64,000 bases of DNA from the NCBI RefSeq assembly GCF_030294945.1, contig NZ_AP018448.1, forward strand, positions 10,016,501-10,080,500, in the 5' to 3' direction. Origin of the DNA: Streptomyces graminofaciens (GTDB lineage Bacteria > Actinomycetota > Actinomycetes > Streptomycetales > Streptomycetaceae). Below are positions 17,548 through 25,930 of the stretch, one piece after another. Within the stretch, counting starts at the first letter, position 1. Every line of letters starts with the position of its first letter. The notes beneath the pieces are model-generated. The model ran no database searches. It had not been told where the DNA came from and was given only the letters and a program-made list of their open reading frames with translations. The position numbers and the translations under genes are program-made.

Positions 17548-17722
17548 GGCGTGTTTCGAAAGTGGCGTCGTCCGCCCGGAGGGCGGGGCCCGCGGCGTCT
17601 GGTGCGGTGCGTCGCAAGGCGGAGGGTCGTCCGCGTTGGGCGTACGCGGACGATCCCGACAACGCGGCGAGGTGCCGTGCCAGGCGTCGCGGGGCAGACG
17701 GGACTTTCGAAACACGCCCTAG
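17544..17722. mobile_element. 179-bp MITE-like element with perfect 20-bp terminal inverted repeats
   Basis: Left end CTAGGGCGTGTTTCGAAAGT (17544-17563) is the exact reverse complement of 17703-17722. CTAG at both ends looks like the target duplication used by some IS5/IS4-related elements. The interior has no credible ORF. Shorter relatives occur at 30002-30034 and 61559-61643. The TetR stop codon TAG is inside the left CTAG. Confidence 0.75.
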
Positions 17723-17766
17723 GGCCCTTCCGATGGGTCTCCGCGGCGATCCATCGGAAGGGGCCC
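17722..17766. terminator. Hairpin next to the MITE-like element
   Basis: GGGCCCTTCCGATGG (17722-17736) pairs with CCATCGGAAGGGGCCC (17751-17766), one bulged base, 14-nt loop. It could terminate the TetR transcript or be a second short palindromic element. The rest of 17548-17962 holds the 179-bp element and the operator at 17905; no gene is seen. Confidence 0.5.
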
Positions 17767-17904
17767 GGCTCTCGCCGTCGAGGGTGCGGTGGGTGTGCGG
17801 TGGGTGGCCGGCAGCGGGTTCGTCGTGGCCGGTCGCCCGGTTCCCCGCGCCCCTTCGGGGCGCTTCGGATCATCGGCGCCTCGGACGTACCCCCTCCCGC
17901 TCAT

Positions 17905-17922
17905 GCATACCGGTCGGTATGC
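17905..17922. promoter_or_regulatory. Perfect palindrome, likely TetR operator, before molybdenum oxidoreductase
   Basis: GCATACCGGTCGGTATGC has 8-bp arms and a 2-bp centre, 40 bp before the GTG start. The half-site CATACCG also occurs in the longer operators at 28589, 45715 and 49725, but with a different centre. Confidence 0.6.
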
Positions 17923-17962
17923 TCGGGGTCGTCCGAGCGCCGCCGCCCCTTCGGGAGGACCC

Positions 17963-20218
17963 GTGTCCACCACTGCCGACTCCCGCACCGCCCTGCGGAT
18001 CTGCCCGCTCTGCGAGGCCACCTGTGGGCTGACCCTCACCATCGAGGGCACCCGGGTGACCAAGGCGCGCGGAGACCGGGACGATGTGTTCAGCAAGGGG
18101 TTCATCTGCCCCAAGGGCGCCTCCTTCGGGGCGGCCGACGGCGACCCGGACCGGCTGCGCACCCCGCTGGTCCGCAAGGACGGGGAGCTGCGCGAGGCCA
18201 CCTGGGAGGAGGCCTTCGACGCCGTCGCCGCCGGGCTCCGGCCCGTCGTCGAGGCCCACGGGCCGGACGCCGTCGGCCTCGTCTTCGGCAACCCGAACGT
18301 GCACACCATGGCCGGCGGTCTCTATCCGCCGGTCCTCATCGGCGGCCTCGGCACCCGCAGCCTGTTCAGCGCCTCCACGGTCGACCAGATGCCCAAGCAC
18401 GTCTCCAGCGGACTGCTCTTCGGCGACGCGAACGCCATCGCCGTGCCCGACCTCGACCACACCGACCACCTGCTGCTCCTCGGCGCCAACCCGCTGGAGT
18501 CGAACGGCAGTCTGTGCACCGCGCCCGACTTCCCCGGCAAGCTCAAGGCCCTCAAGGCGCGCGGCGGCACCCTGACCGTCGTCGACCCCCGGCTGACCCG
18601 CACGGCCAAGCTCGCCGACCGCCATGTGGCGATCCGGCCCGGAACGGACGCGCTGCTGCTCGCGGCGATGGCCCACGTGCTGTTCGAGGAAGGCCTCGTC
18701 GACCTCGGGGACCTCGCCCCGCATGTGCTGGGGACGGAGGAACTCGCCGCCGCTGTACGGGAGTTCACACCCGAGGCCGCCGCCGGGGCCTGCGACGTCG
18801 ACGCGGAGACGATCCGCCTGATGGCCCGCGAGCTCGCCGCCGCGCCCACGGCCGCCGTCTACGGCCGCATCGGCAGCTGCACCGTCCCGCACGGCACCCT
18901 CGCCAGCTGGCTCGTCGATGTGCTCAACATCCTCACCGGCAACCTGGACCGGCCCGGCGGCGCGCTCTTCCCGCTGTCCGCCACCGACAGGGCGCCCCGG
19001 CCCGCCGGGCCCGGCCGCGGCTTCGACCTCGGGCGGTGGCGCAGCCGGGTCAGCGGCCACCCCGAGGCGAAGAGCGAACTGCCGCTGTCCGCGCTCGCCG
19101 AGGAGATCGACACCGCCACTCCCGAGGGCACCCCGATCCGCGCCCTCGTGGCCGTCGCCGCCAACCCCGTGCTCTCCGCACCCGACGGCGACCGCCTCGA
19201 CAAGGCGCTCGGCTCACTGGACTTCATGGTCAGCGTCGACCCGTACCTGAACGAGACCGCGCGCCACGCCGACGTCGTCCTGCCCCCGCCCCCGCCCTCT
19301 CAGGCCCCGCACTACGACTTCTCGTTCAACGCCTTCGCCGTGCGCAACCAGGCCCGCTACAGCCCCGCCTCCGTCCCCCTGGAGGACGGCCGGATGCCCG
19401 AGACGGAGATCCTCGCCCGGCTCACGCTCGCCGCCACCGGCATGCACGGCGCCGACCCGTCCGCCGTGGACGACATGGTCATCGGCCAGACCCTCGGCAA
19501 GTCGGTGAAGGAGGCCCACTCACCCGTCCACGGCCGGAATCCCCAGGAGCTGGCGGCTCAGCTGACCGGCGACAGCGGCCCCGAGCGCCGGCTCGACATG
19601 ATGCTGCGCCTCGGCCCGTACGGCGACGGCTTCGGCGTACGGCCGGACGGGCTGACGCTGGAGAAGCTGCGCGCCCACCCGCACGGCATCGACCTCGGGC
19701 CGCTGAAGCCGCGGCTGCCGCAGCCGCTGAAGACGGTGAGCGGCAAGGTCGAGCTGCTGCCGCGGCCGATCGTCGACGATCTGCCGAGGCTCCGGCAGGC
19801 CCTGCGCGAGCGCCCGGACGGACTCGTCCTCATCGGACGCCGGCATCTGCGGTCCAACAACAGCTGGCTGCACAACATCCCCGCACTCACCGGCGGCACG
19901 AACCGCTGCACCCTGCACATCCACCCCGAGGACGCCGAACGGCTCGGACTCGCCGACGGGGACGCCGTACGGATCAAGGGCGCCGGGGGAGAGGTGACGG
20001 CTCCCGCCGAGCTCACCGACGTTGTCCGCCGGGGTGTCGTGAGCCTCCCGCACGGCTGGGGACACGACCGGCCCGGCACCCGCATGAGCCACGCGGCGCT
20101 CGACCCCGGGGTGAACGTCAACCAGCTCCTCGACGGCTCCCAGCTCGATCCGCTGTCGGGCAACGCGGTCCTGAATGGCATCCCCGTCGAGCTCGCCCGA
20201 GCAGGCGCAACGCTGTGA
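17963..20218 (+). CDS. Molybdopterin bis-MGD oxidoreductase with one 4Fe-4S cluster
   Basis: 751 residues from GTG 17963 (GGGAGG upstream). An N-terminal CPLCEATC...FICPKG binds the 4Fe-4S cluster. The body has the four Mo/bis-MGD domains: GLVFGNPNVHT, SASTVDQMPKH, LLLLGANPLESNG and TVVDPRLTRTAKLAD. The C-terminal MGD-binding domain begins RPDGLVLIGRRHLRSNNSW. There is no Tat signal, so it is cytoplasmic. The substrate is unknown; it resembles formate-dehydrogenase/nitrate-reductase-like proteins that stand alone in actinomycetes. No FeS or cytochrome partner is adjacent. Confidence 0.88.
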   Translation: MSTTADSRTALRICPLCEATCGLTLTIEGTRVTKARGDRDDVFSKGFICPKGASFGAADGDPDRLRTPLVRKDGELREATWEEAFDAVAAGLRPVVEAHGPDAVGLVFGNPNVHTMAGGLYPPVLIGGLGTRSLFSASTVDQMPKHVSSGLLFGDANAIAVPDLDHTDHLLLLGANPLESNGSLCTAPDFPGKLKALKARGGTLTVVDPRLTRTAKLADRHVAIRPGTDALLLAAMAHVLFEEGLVDLGDLAPHVLGTEELAAAVREFTPEAAAGACDVDAETIRLMARELAAAPTAAVYGRIGSCTVPHGTLASWLVDVLNILTGNLDRPGGALFPLSATDRAPRPAGPGRGFDLGRWRSRVSGHPEAKSELPLSALAEEIDTATPEGTPIRALVAVAANPVLSAPDGDRLDKALGSLDFMVSVDPYLNETARHADVVLPPPPPSQAPHYDFSFNAFAVRNQARYSPASVPLEDGRMPETEILARLTLAATGMHGADPSAVDDMVIGQTLGKSVKEAHSPVHGRNPQELAAQLTGDSGPERRLDMMLRLGPYGDGFGVRPDGLTLEKLRAHPHGIDLGPLKPRLPQPLKTVSGKVELLPRPIVDDLPRLRQALRERPDGLVLIGRRHLRSNNSWLHNIPALTGGTNRCTLHIHPEDAERLGLADGDAVRIKGAGGEVTAPAELTDVVRRGVVSLPHGWGHDRPGTRMSHAALDPGVNVNQLLDGSQLDPLSGNAVLNGIPVELARAGATL

Positions 20219-20341
20219 CCTGGAGTTCTGCGCTTATTGCTCGCATGTCAACGTCTTGTTAAGACTTGTGGAGCCGCCCTAACGTCGTCGCACCGCCGGT
20301 GCCCTGGTGGGAGTTCAAGGGCGAACGTTAGGTATCCACAC

Positions 20342-21793
20342 ATGTTGACCATCCTCGGCTTCGCCATGATCGCGACCTTCCTGGTCCTGATCATGCTGAA
20401 GAAGATGTCGCCGATCGCGGCGCTCGTGCTGATCCCGGCACTTTTCTGCGTGTTCGTCGGAAAGGGTGCCCATCTCGGCGACTACGTCATCGAGGGGGTG
20501 GGCAACCTCGCGCCCACCGCCGCGATGCTGATGTTCGCCATCGTCTACTTCGGCGTCATGATCGACGTCGGCCTCTTCGACCCGATCGTTCGAGGGATCC
20601 TGAAGTTCTGCAAGGCCGACCCGCTGCGCATCGTCGTCGGCACGGCCCTGCTCGCCGCGATCGTCTCGCTGGACGGCGACGGCTCCACCACCTTCATGAT
20701 CACCGTCTCGGCGATGTACCCGCTGTACAAGCGACTGAAGATGAGCCTGGTCGTGATGACCGGTGTCGCCGCCACCGCCAACGGCGTGATGAACACCCTG
20801 CCCTGGGGCGGCCCGACGGCGCGCGCCGCCACCGCGCTCAAGCTCGACGCGGCCGACATCTTCGTCCCGATGATCCCGGCGCTCCTCGTCGGCCTCCTCT
20901 TCGTCTTCATCCTCGCCTACGGCCTCGGCCTGCGGGAGCGCAAGCGCCTCGGTGTGCTGAGCCTGGAAGAGGTCCTGCAGCAGGAGAAGATCGTCAAGGA
21001 CGAGGAGAAGTCCGAGTCCGACGAGACCGTCCTCGTCGGCGCGGGCGCCTCCGCCGCCTCCGGCTCCGGTGACGACAAGGTCCGTACGGCGAAGAGCGTC
21101 GGCGGCTCCGGCACCGACGCCTCCGAGGACGACGACATCGAGGACGTCCGCCTCCAGGGTCTGGACCCCAACCGCCCGACACTGCGCCCCAAGCTGTACT
21201 GGTTCAACGCGCTGCTCACGGTCTCGCTGCTCACCGCCATGATCATGGAGTGGCTGCCCATCCCGGTGCTGTTCCTGCTCGGCGCCGCACTCGCCCTGAC
21301 GGTCAACTTCCCCCACATCCCCGACCAGAAGGCCCGCCTCGCGGCCCACGCCGACAACGTCCTCAACGTCTCCGGCATGGTCTTCGCCGCCGCTGTTTTC
21401 ACCGGCGTCCTCCAGGGCACCGGCATGGTCGACTCGATGGCCAAGTGGATCGTCGACGGCATCCCCTCCGGCATGGGCCCGCACATGGCCCTCGTCACCG
21501 GCTTCCTGAGCCTTCCGCTCACGTACTTCATGTCGAACGACGGCTTCTACTTCGGTGTCCTGCCGGTGCTCGCCGAGGCCGGCGCCGCCCACGGTGTCTC
21601 GTCGCTGGAGATCGCCCGCGCCTCGCTCGTCGGCCAGCCGCTGCACATGTCCAGCCCGCTCGTCCCGGCCGTGTACGTGCTGGTCGGTATGGCGAAGGTC
21701 GAGTTCGGCGACCACACCCGCTTCGTGGTGAAGTGGGCGGCGGTCACCTCGCTGATCATCCTCGGCTCGGGCATCCTGTTCGGCATCATCTGA
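20342..21793 (+). CDS. CitMHS-family citrate-metal:proton symporter
   Basis: 483 residues with about 12 hydrophobic segments. Starts MLTILGFAMIATFLVLIMLKK; LDGDGSTTFMITVSAMYPLY and the repeat-like YFMSNDGFYFGVLPVL and LVGQPLHMSSPLVPAVYVLV match CitMHS carriers, which import citrate complexed with Mg or Ca. An acidic cytoplasmic loop (about residues 215-280) is longer than usual. ATG 20342 is chosen because hydrophobic sequence starts at once; the Shine-Dalgarno is weak. The imperfect repeat GTCTTGTTAAGAC at 20253-20265 lies upstream. Confidence 0.88.
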   Translation: MLTILGFAMIATFLVLIMLKKMSPIAALVLIPALFCVFVGKGAHLGDYVIEGVGNLAPTAAMLMFAIVYFGVMIDVGLFDPIVRGILKFCKADPLRIVVGTALLAAIVSLDGDGSTTFMITVSAMYPLYKRLKMSLVVMTGVAATANGVMNTLPWGGPTARAATALKLDAADIFVPMIPALLVGLLFVFILAYGLGLRERKRLGVLSLEEVLQQEKIVKDEEKSESDETVLVGAGASAASGSGDDKVRTAKSVGGSGTDASEDDDIEDVRLQGLDPNRPTLRPKLYWFNALLTVSLLTAMIMEWLPIPVLFLLGAALALTVNFPHIPDQKARLAAHADNVLNVSGMVFAAAVFTGVLQGTGMVDSMAKWIVDGIPSGMGPHMALVTGFLSLPLTYFMSNDGFYFGVLPVLAEAGAAHGVSSLEIARASLVGQPLHMSSPLVPAVYVLVGMAKVEFGDHTRFVVKWAAVTSLIILGSGILFGII

Positions 21794-21871
21794 TCCGCGA
21801 AGCCCGACTCCCACTGTCCGGAGTGCACTTCCTTCGAACCGGCGTGAACTTCCTTCAAGGAGGACCGCATC

Positions 21872-23128
21872 GTGAGGCCCGGTAGGAACCGCGGCTGGCT
21901 GCTCCGTCTCGTCATCGCCTTCAGCTTCGCGCAGGGGGCGGTGTCGATGGCCAGGCCCGCCGTCTCCTACCGGGCCCTCGCGCTGGGCGCCGACGAGCGG
22001 GCGGTCGGCGTGATCGCGGGGGTCTACGCCCTGCTCCCGCTGTTCGTCGCCGTACCCCTCGGCCGCAGAACCGACCAGGGCCGGTGCGCGCCCCTGCTGC
22101 CCGTCGGCGTCGTCCTCATCGCGGGCGGCTGCGCCATGAGCGGCCTCGCCGACTCGCTGATCGCGATGGCGGTGTGGAGCGGGGTGATGGGCCTCGGGCA
22201 TCTGTCGTTCGTCATCGGCGCCCAGTCCCTCGTGGCCCGGCAGTCCGCACCGCACGAACACGACCGCAACTTCGGCCACTTCACCATCGGCGCCTCCCTC
22301 GGCCAGTTGATCGGCCCGATCGCCGCGGGCGCCCTGATCGGCGGCCCGGACATGGCGGGCACGAGCGCACTGGCCCTGGTCGTGGCGGGCGCGGGCGCCG
22401 CGGTCGCGTTCACCTCGCTGTGGCGGATAGAGGACCGTACGGCGGTCAGGTCCCGTACGGGGCAGGGTGATCGCGTTCCGGTCCACCGCATCCTGCGTAC
22501 CCGGGGCGTGGCCGGGGGCATCTTCATCAGCCTCGCCGTGCTGTCCGCGACCGACATCCTCACCGCGTACCTTCCGGTGGTCGGCGAACAGCGGGGTATC
22601 GCGCCGTCCGTGATCGGGCTGCTGCTGAGCCTGCGCGCGGCGGCGACCATCGCCTGCCGCCTCGTCATGACGCCCATGCTGCGGCTGCTCGGCCGTACCG
22701 CGTTGCTCACCGTGACCTGTGTGGCCGGGGCCGTCCTGTGTGCCGGGATCGCGCTGCCCGTGCCCGTGTGGGCGCTGGCGGTGATACTCGCCGTGCTCGG
22801 GTTCTGTCTGGGGGTCGGGCAGCCGCTGTCCATGACCACGGTCGTGCAGGCGGCGCCGAGCGAGGCCCGCTCCACCGCCCTCGCGCTACGGCTCACCGGC
22901 AACCGGCTCGGACAGGTCGCGGCGCCCGCCGGGGCGGGTCTGGTGGCCGGGGTCGCGGGCGTGGCCGCGCCGTTCGTGATGCTCGGCGGGCTGTTGCTGC
23001 TGTCGTCGGGGATGGCGCTGCGGTCGCCCGCCGAGCCGGAGCAAGGGGAGGACGGGGACGAGGGGGAGGGGGCGCCGGGCCCGGCCCCGCGGTCCGGGGC
23101 GGGGATGGGCCGGAAGGGGGACATCTGA
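21872..23128 (+). CDS. MFS transporter
   Basis: 418 residues, about 12 helices, with VPLGRRTDQGR in the loop after helix 2 matching the MFS GxxxDxxGRR pattern. GTG 21872 follows AAGGAGG. It lies 78 bp after the citrate carrier on the same strand and may be co-transcribed. Substrate is not evident; it resembles drug-efflux type members. The C-terminal 35 residues are a disordered Gly/Glu-rich tail. Confidence 0.85.
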   Translation: MRPGRNRGWLLRLVIAFSFAQGAVSMARPAVSYRALALGADERAVGVIAGVYALLPLFVAVPLGRRTDQGRCAPLLPVGVVLIAGGCAMSGLADSLIAMAVWSGVMGLGHLSFVIGAQSLVARQSAPHEHDRNFGHFTIGASLGQLIGPIAAGALIGGPDMAGTSALALVVAGAGAAVAFTSLWRIEDRTAVRSRTGQGDRVPVHRILRTRGVAGGIFISLAVLSATDILTAYLPVVGEQRGIAPSVIGLLLSLRAAATIACRLVMTPMLRLLGRTALLTVTCVAGAVLCAGIALPVPVWALAVILAVLGFCLGVGQPLSMTTVVQAAPSEARSTALALRLTGNRLGQVAAPAGAGLVAGVAGVAAPFVMLGGLLLLSSGMALRSPAEPEQGEDGDEGEGAPGPAPRSGAGMGRKGDI

Positions 23129-23175
23129 CGGGGGGTGAGGCGCGGCTCCCACAGATGACGCACGGATGTGACAAA

Positions 23176-23217
23176 GAGTCAGATGAACGCGCGATTTGTG
23201 TGAAAATCATCTGACTC
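23176..23217 (+). promoter_or_regulatory. 10-bp inverted repeat abutting the ribosome-binding site
   Basis: GAGTCAGATG (23176-23185) and CATCTGACTC (23208-23217) are exact reverse complements separated by 22 nt. The right arm touches GGAGG, the ribosome site of the gene at 23228. It could be an operator or an RNA hairpin that gates translation. Confidence 0.55.
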
Positions 23218-23227
23218 GGAGGTTCTG

Positions 23228-23863
23228 ATGCTCACCTCGTCCCGTCCACGGCGCGCAGGAGCGCGCGCGAGCGCCGCCGCTCTCGCGGCACTCACCGCCA
23301 CGGGAGCCGCCCTCGTCGCCGCACCGGCCGCCGTCGCGGCGCCGGGCGACAACGGAGACGTCAAGATCCACGCGATGACCAGGGAATTCGACGACCCGAG
23401 CAACGATCCGAAGGTCTGCGACTTCTACCTCGCCGCCTTCAACTTCGACACGATCCAGCGGATCAAGTGGGAGATCGTGACCCAGCCGCTGGTCGTGGGA
23501 GGGCCCACCGTCGGCGGTGACCTCGTCCTCGCGACCGGTACCGGGGTCACCGAGCCCGTGCGGCTCAGGAACGGGACGGCGTTGCCCAACGGGCAGTACA
23601 AGCTGACCTGGCAGATCGTCCAGGACGACGGCACCGTCCGGGGCACGGGCAAGCAGAAGGTCTTCAAGGTCGACTGCCCGGGCGGCACCAACGGCGGCCC
23701 CGGTGCCACGGGCGGACCCCACGGCGGTCCTCCGGCGGGCGGCGGCGGTCTCGCGGGCCAGGACTTCTCGCCGGTCGCGGGTGCGGCCGCCGTGGGCCTC
23801 GTCGCCGTCGGCGGAGCGGTCTATCTCCGGCTGCGCCGTCGCCGCCCCGATGGCGCCGCGTAG
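23228..23863 (+). CDS. Secreted, C-terminally anchored protein paired with sortase F
   Basis: 211 residues. Signal peptide cleaves near VAAPGD. A compact domain of about 120 residues has two cysteines (VCDFYL, VDCPGG), followed by a Gly/Pro linker. The C-terminus has a helix (AAAVGLVAVGGAVYL) and an RLRRRR tail, the layout of a sortase-sorting signal, but there is no LPxTG; QDFSPVAG sits where it would be. The downstream sortase gene overlaps by 14 bp, which strengthens the idea that this is its substrate or partner. Fold and function unknown. Confidence 0.8.
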   Translation: MLTSSRPRRAGARASAAALAALTATGAALVAAPAAVAAPGDNGDVKIHAMTREFDDPSNDPKVCDFYLAAFNFDTIQRIKWEIVTQPLVVGGPTVGGDLVLATGTGVTEPVRLRNGTALPNGQYKLTWQIVQDDGTVRGTGKQKVFKVDCPGGTNGGPGATGGPHGGPPAGGGGLAGQDFSPVAGAAAVGLVAVGGAVYLRLRRRRPDGAA

Positions 23864-25019
23864 ACGTGCCCCGAGGCCCTGGTACCGGACGCGCGCCTAC
23901 CGTCTGACGCGCACGGTCGCGGTCACCGTCTCGCTGGTGGTGGGCGGCGTCTCGTGGGCTCAGGACGACGAGCCCGCCGACTCCCTCGCCGGGGCCACGC
24001 GGGCGCGCGGCGCGGGGACACCGCGCGCCTCGGCGCCCCCGCGCACGACACCGGCGCCCGGCCCGACCCCGAGCGCCGTGGCGTCCGGTCGGGCGGGGGC
24101 GGGGCGAGGGCTGCCGGAGGGTGCGCCGGGGAGGGCTGTGGAGTCGGCGCCTGTCGGGGGTGCGGGGGGTGCCATGGCTGGTGGTGCCGGTGGTGCCGGT
24201 GGTGCCGCCGGGCCGTCCGCGCAGCCGCCGGGTGCCGGGAAGCCGGGTGCGGCTCGGCCCGGGCAGGGACACCCTGCCGAGTCGGCGAAGCCGGGGGCCG
24301 CGCGGCCCGGGCAGCCGCAGCGTCCCGAGCCCACGAAGCCGGGAGCGGTCCCGCCGGGGAGGTCCGGCCCTGTCGAGTCCGTGCGGCCGGGGGAGCGGGG
24401 GCCTGCCGGGCCCGACCGCGCCGACAAGCCGACTCCGGGCAGGCCCGCCCCGCCCGCACCACTTGCCCCGTCCGCCGAACCACGCCGCCCCGCTGACCCC
24501 GCCCAGCCACCCCGCCCCGACCCCGCCGGCCCCCGTACGCTCCCGCCCTCCCCGGCGAGAACGCTCACCATCCGCTACCTCGGCATCAAGGCGGCCCCGG
24601 TGACCGGGCTGCGCCTCGACCGCGAGCGGCGCCTTCCCGCGCCCCCGGCGGACTCCCCCGAGCTGGTCGGCTGGTACGCGGACGGCCCCTCCCCGGGTGG
24701 GCCCGGCACCGCCGTCGTCGTCGGCCACCGGGACACCAGGACCGGCCCCGCCGTCTTCGCCGGCCTGGAGGCGATCCGCCCAGGCCGCCTCGTGGAGGTC
24801 GCCCGCGCCGACGGCCGCACCGCCGTGTACACCGTCTACCGCGTGGAGACGTACGAGAAGGCCCGCTTCCCCGACAAGGAGGTGTACGGCCCCCGCAGCC
24901 GCCCCGAACTGCGCCTGATCACCTGCGGCGGGACCTACCACCGGAGAACCGGCTACGCGGGCAACGTCGTGGTCTTCGCCCACCTGACCGCGACGCGCGG
25001 CCCGAAGCGCCGGAACTGA
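23850..25019 (+). CDS. Class F sortase with long Pro-rich stalk
   Basis: 389 residues. An N-terminal helix (about 15-35) anchors it. Residues about 40-230 are Pro/Gly/Ala-rich with repeated KPGAARPGQ-like units. The sortase domain follows, with His293 (GHRDT), Cys359 (LITCGG) and Arg365 or Arg366, the catalytic triad. Class F enzymes attach or process surface proteins in actinobacteria. Its start overlaps the preceding gene. Its last codons lie in a 28-bp tandem repeat. Confidence 0.88.
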   Translation: MAPRRRAPRPWYRTRAYRLTRTVAVTVSLVVGGVSWAQDDEPADSLAGATRARGAGTPRASAPPRTTPAPGPTPSAVASGRAGAGRGLPEGAPGRAVESAPVGGAGGAMAGGAGGAGGAAGPSAQPPGAGKPGAARPGQGHPAESAKPGAARPGQPQRPEPTKPGAVPPGRSGPVESVRPGERGPAGPDRADKPTPGRPAPPAPLAPSAEPRRPADPAQPPRPDPAGPRTLPPSPARTLTIRYLGIKAAPVTGLRLDRERRLPAPPADSPELVGWYADGPSPGGPGTAVVVGHRDTRTGPAVFAGLEAIRPGRLVEVARADGRTAVYTVYRVETYEKARFPDKEVYGPRSRPELRLITCGGTYHRRTGYAGNVVVFAHLTATRGPKRRN

Positions 25020-25066
25020 GACGCGCGGCCCGGAGCGCCAGAACTGAAGCGCGGCCCGACGCGCCG
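24993..25066 (+). repeat. 28-bp tandem repeat spanning the sortase stop codon
   Basis: Units at 24993-25020 and 25021-25048 differ at a few bases, and a partial third unit runs to about 25066. Core ACGCGCGGCCCG, then GCGCC, then GAACTGA. The period is not a multiple of three and the TGA stop lies in unit one. The region from 25067 to 25318 is GC-rich; I see no gene in it. Confidence 0.65.
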
Positions 25067-25318
25067 CCCCTCCCCGTGCGGCGTGGGAGATCGGGTGGCG
25101 TGCGAGATCGGGCGGCGTGCCCGGCGCGAAGGACGAGAAGCATGGCGTGGTGTCCACGGTGTCCACCACCCGACGCCCGGCCCGGCGCGCGAGCCGTGAG
25201 CCGGGGCGCCGGGTACGGCAGTCGTGCCCGGGCGTGATCCAGGGGCGCACGGACGCACGCGCGGCCCGCCCGGCGCGTCAGCATGATCCGGAGGCGGGGC
25301 ACCGCTAGAGCTGGACGT

Positions 25319-25804
25319 ATGACCATGACCTTGACCTTGCGTTTCACCCGTACCCGGGTCGCCGTGGCGAGCGCCGCACTCCTCCTCGCCGCCGGTGCCC
25401 CGACCGCGTACGCCACGCTCGCCGACGACTCCTCCACCGGAACCACCAAAACCGTGGTCGCGCCGACGCGCGGGGCGCCGTACGTCGAGACCAGTCTGTT
25501 CTTCGGCACCGAACGGCCCGACGGCGGACCGGCCGTCACCGACGAGCAGTTCATGGCCTTCGTCGACAGGGAGGTCACGCCGAGCTTCCCGGACGGGCTC
25601 ACCGTGCGGCAGGGGCGCGGGCAGTGGCGGGACGCGAGCGGGGCCATCGAGAAGGAGCGGTCGTACGAGCTGATCCTGCTGTATCCGGTCGCGGCCGCGC
25701 GGACGAACGACCCGAAGATCGAGGAGATCCGCAGCGACTACCGGAAAGCGTTCGCACAGGAGGCCGTGGCGCGTGTCGACGACCGGACGCGGGTGGACTT
25801 CTGA
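25319..25804 (+). CDS. Secreted DUF3574 protein
   Basis: 161 residues from ATG 25319. A signal peptide cleaves near APTAYATLADD. ETSLFFGTERPDGG, FVDREVTPSFPDGLTV and EKERSYELILLYP are typical of DUF3574. Function is not known. ATG 25283 and 25325 are alternative starts; no clear ribosome site is present at any of them. Confidence 0.8.
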   Translation: MTMTLTLRFTRTRVAVASAALLLAAGAPTAYATLADDSSTGTTKTVVAPTRGAPYVETSLFFGTERPDGGPAVTDEQFMAFVDREVTPSFPDGLTVRQGRGQWRDASGAIEKERSYELILLYPVAAARTNDPKIEEIRSDYRKAFAQEAVARVDDRTRVDF

Positions 25805-25857
25805 GAGGCCCCGAGTCCTGAGGGCCCCGTGCCGCCGGCCTTCCACTCTGGTGCCGG

Positions 25858-25878
25858 AAAACTATCAGGGCTAGTTTT
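25858..25878. promoter_or_regulatory. TetR-type operator before aldehyde dehydrogenase
   Basis: AAAACTA, 7-bp centre, TAGTTTT: perfect 7-bp arms, 52 bp before the ALDH start. The same left half and spacing recur at 30702-30722 between a TetR gene and acyl-CoA dehydrogenase. Confidence 0.6.
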
Positions 25879-25930
25879 TGGTGCGTACGGCGTGCGATGC
25901 GACGGCACGCCCCGCTCGGGAGGCAGCAGG

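Noticed and set aside
17541..17722. Reading the 179-bp inverted-repeat element as part of the TetR gene or a small protein gene
   Set aside because: TetR ends at TAG 17547; the interior has no ribosome site or plausible product.
20237..20341. Longer N-terminus for the CitMHS carrier
   Set aside because: The extra 35 residues are not hydrophobic and overlap the promoter-like region; the family begins at MLTILGF.
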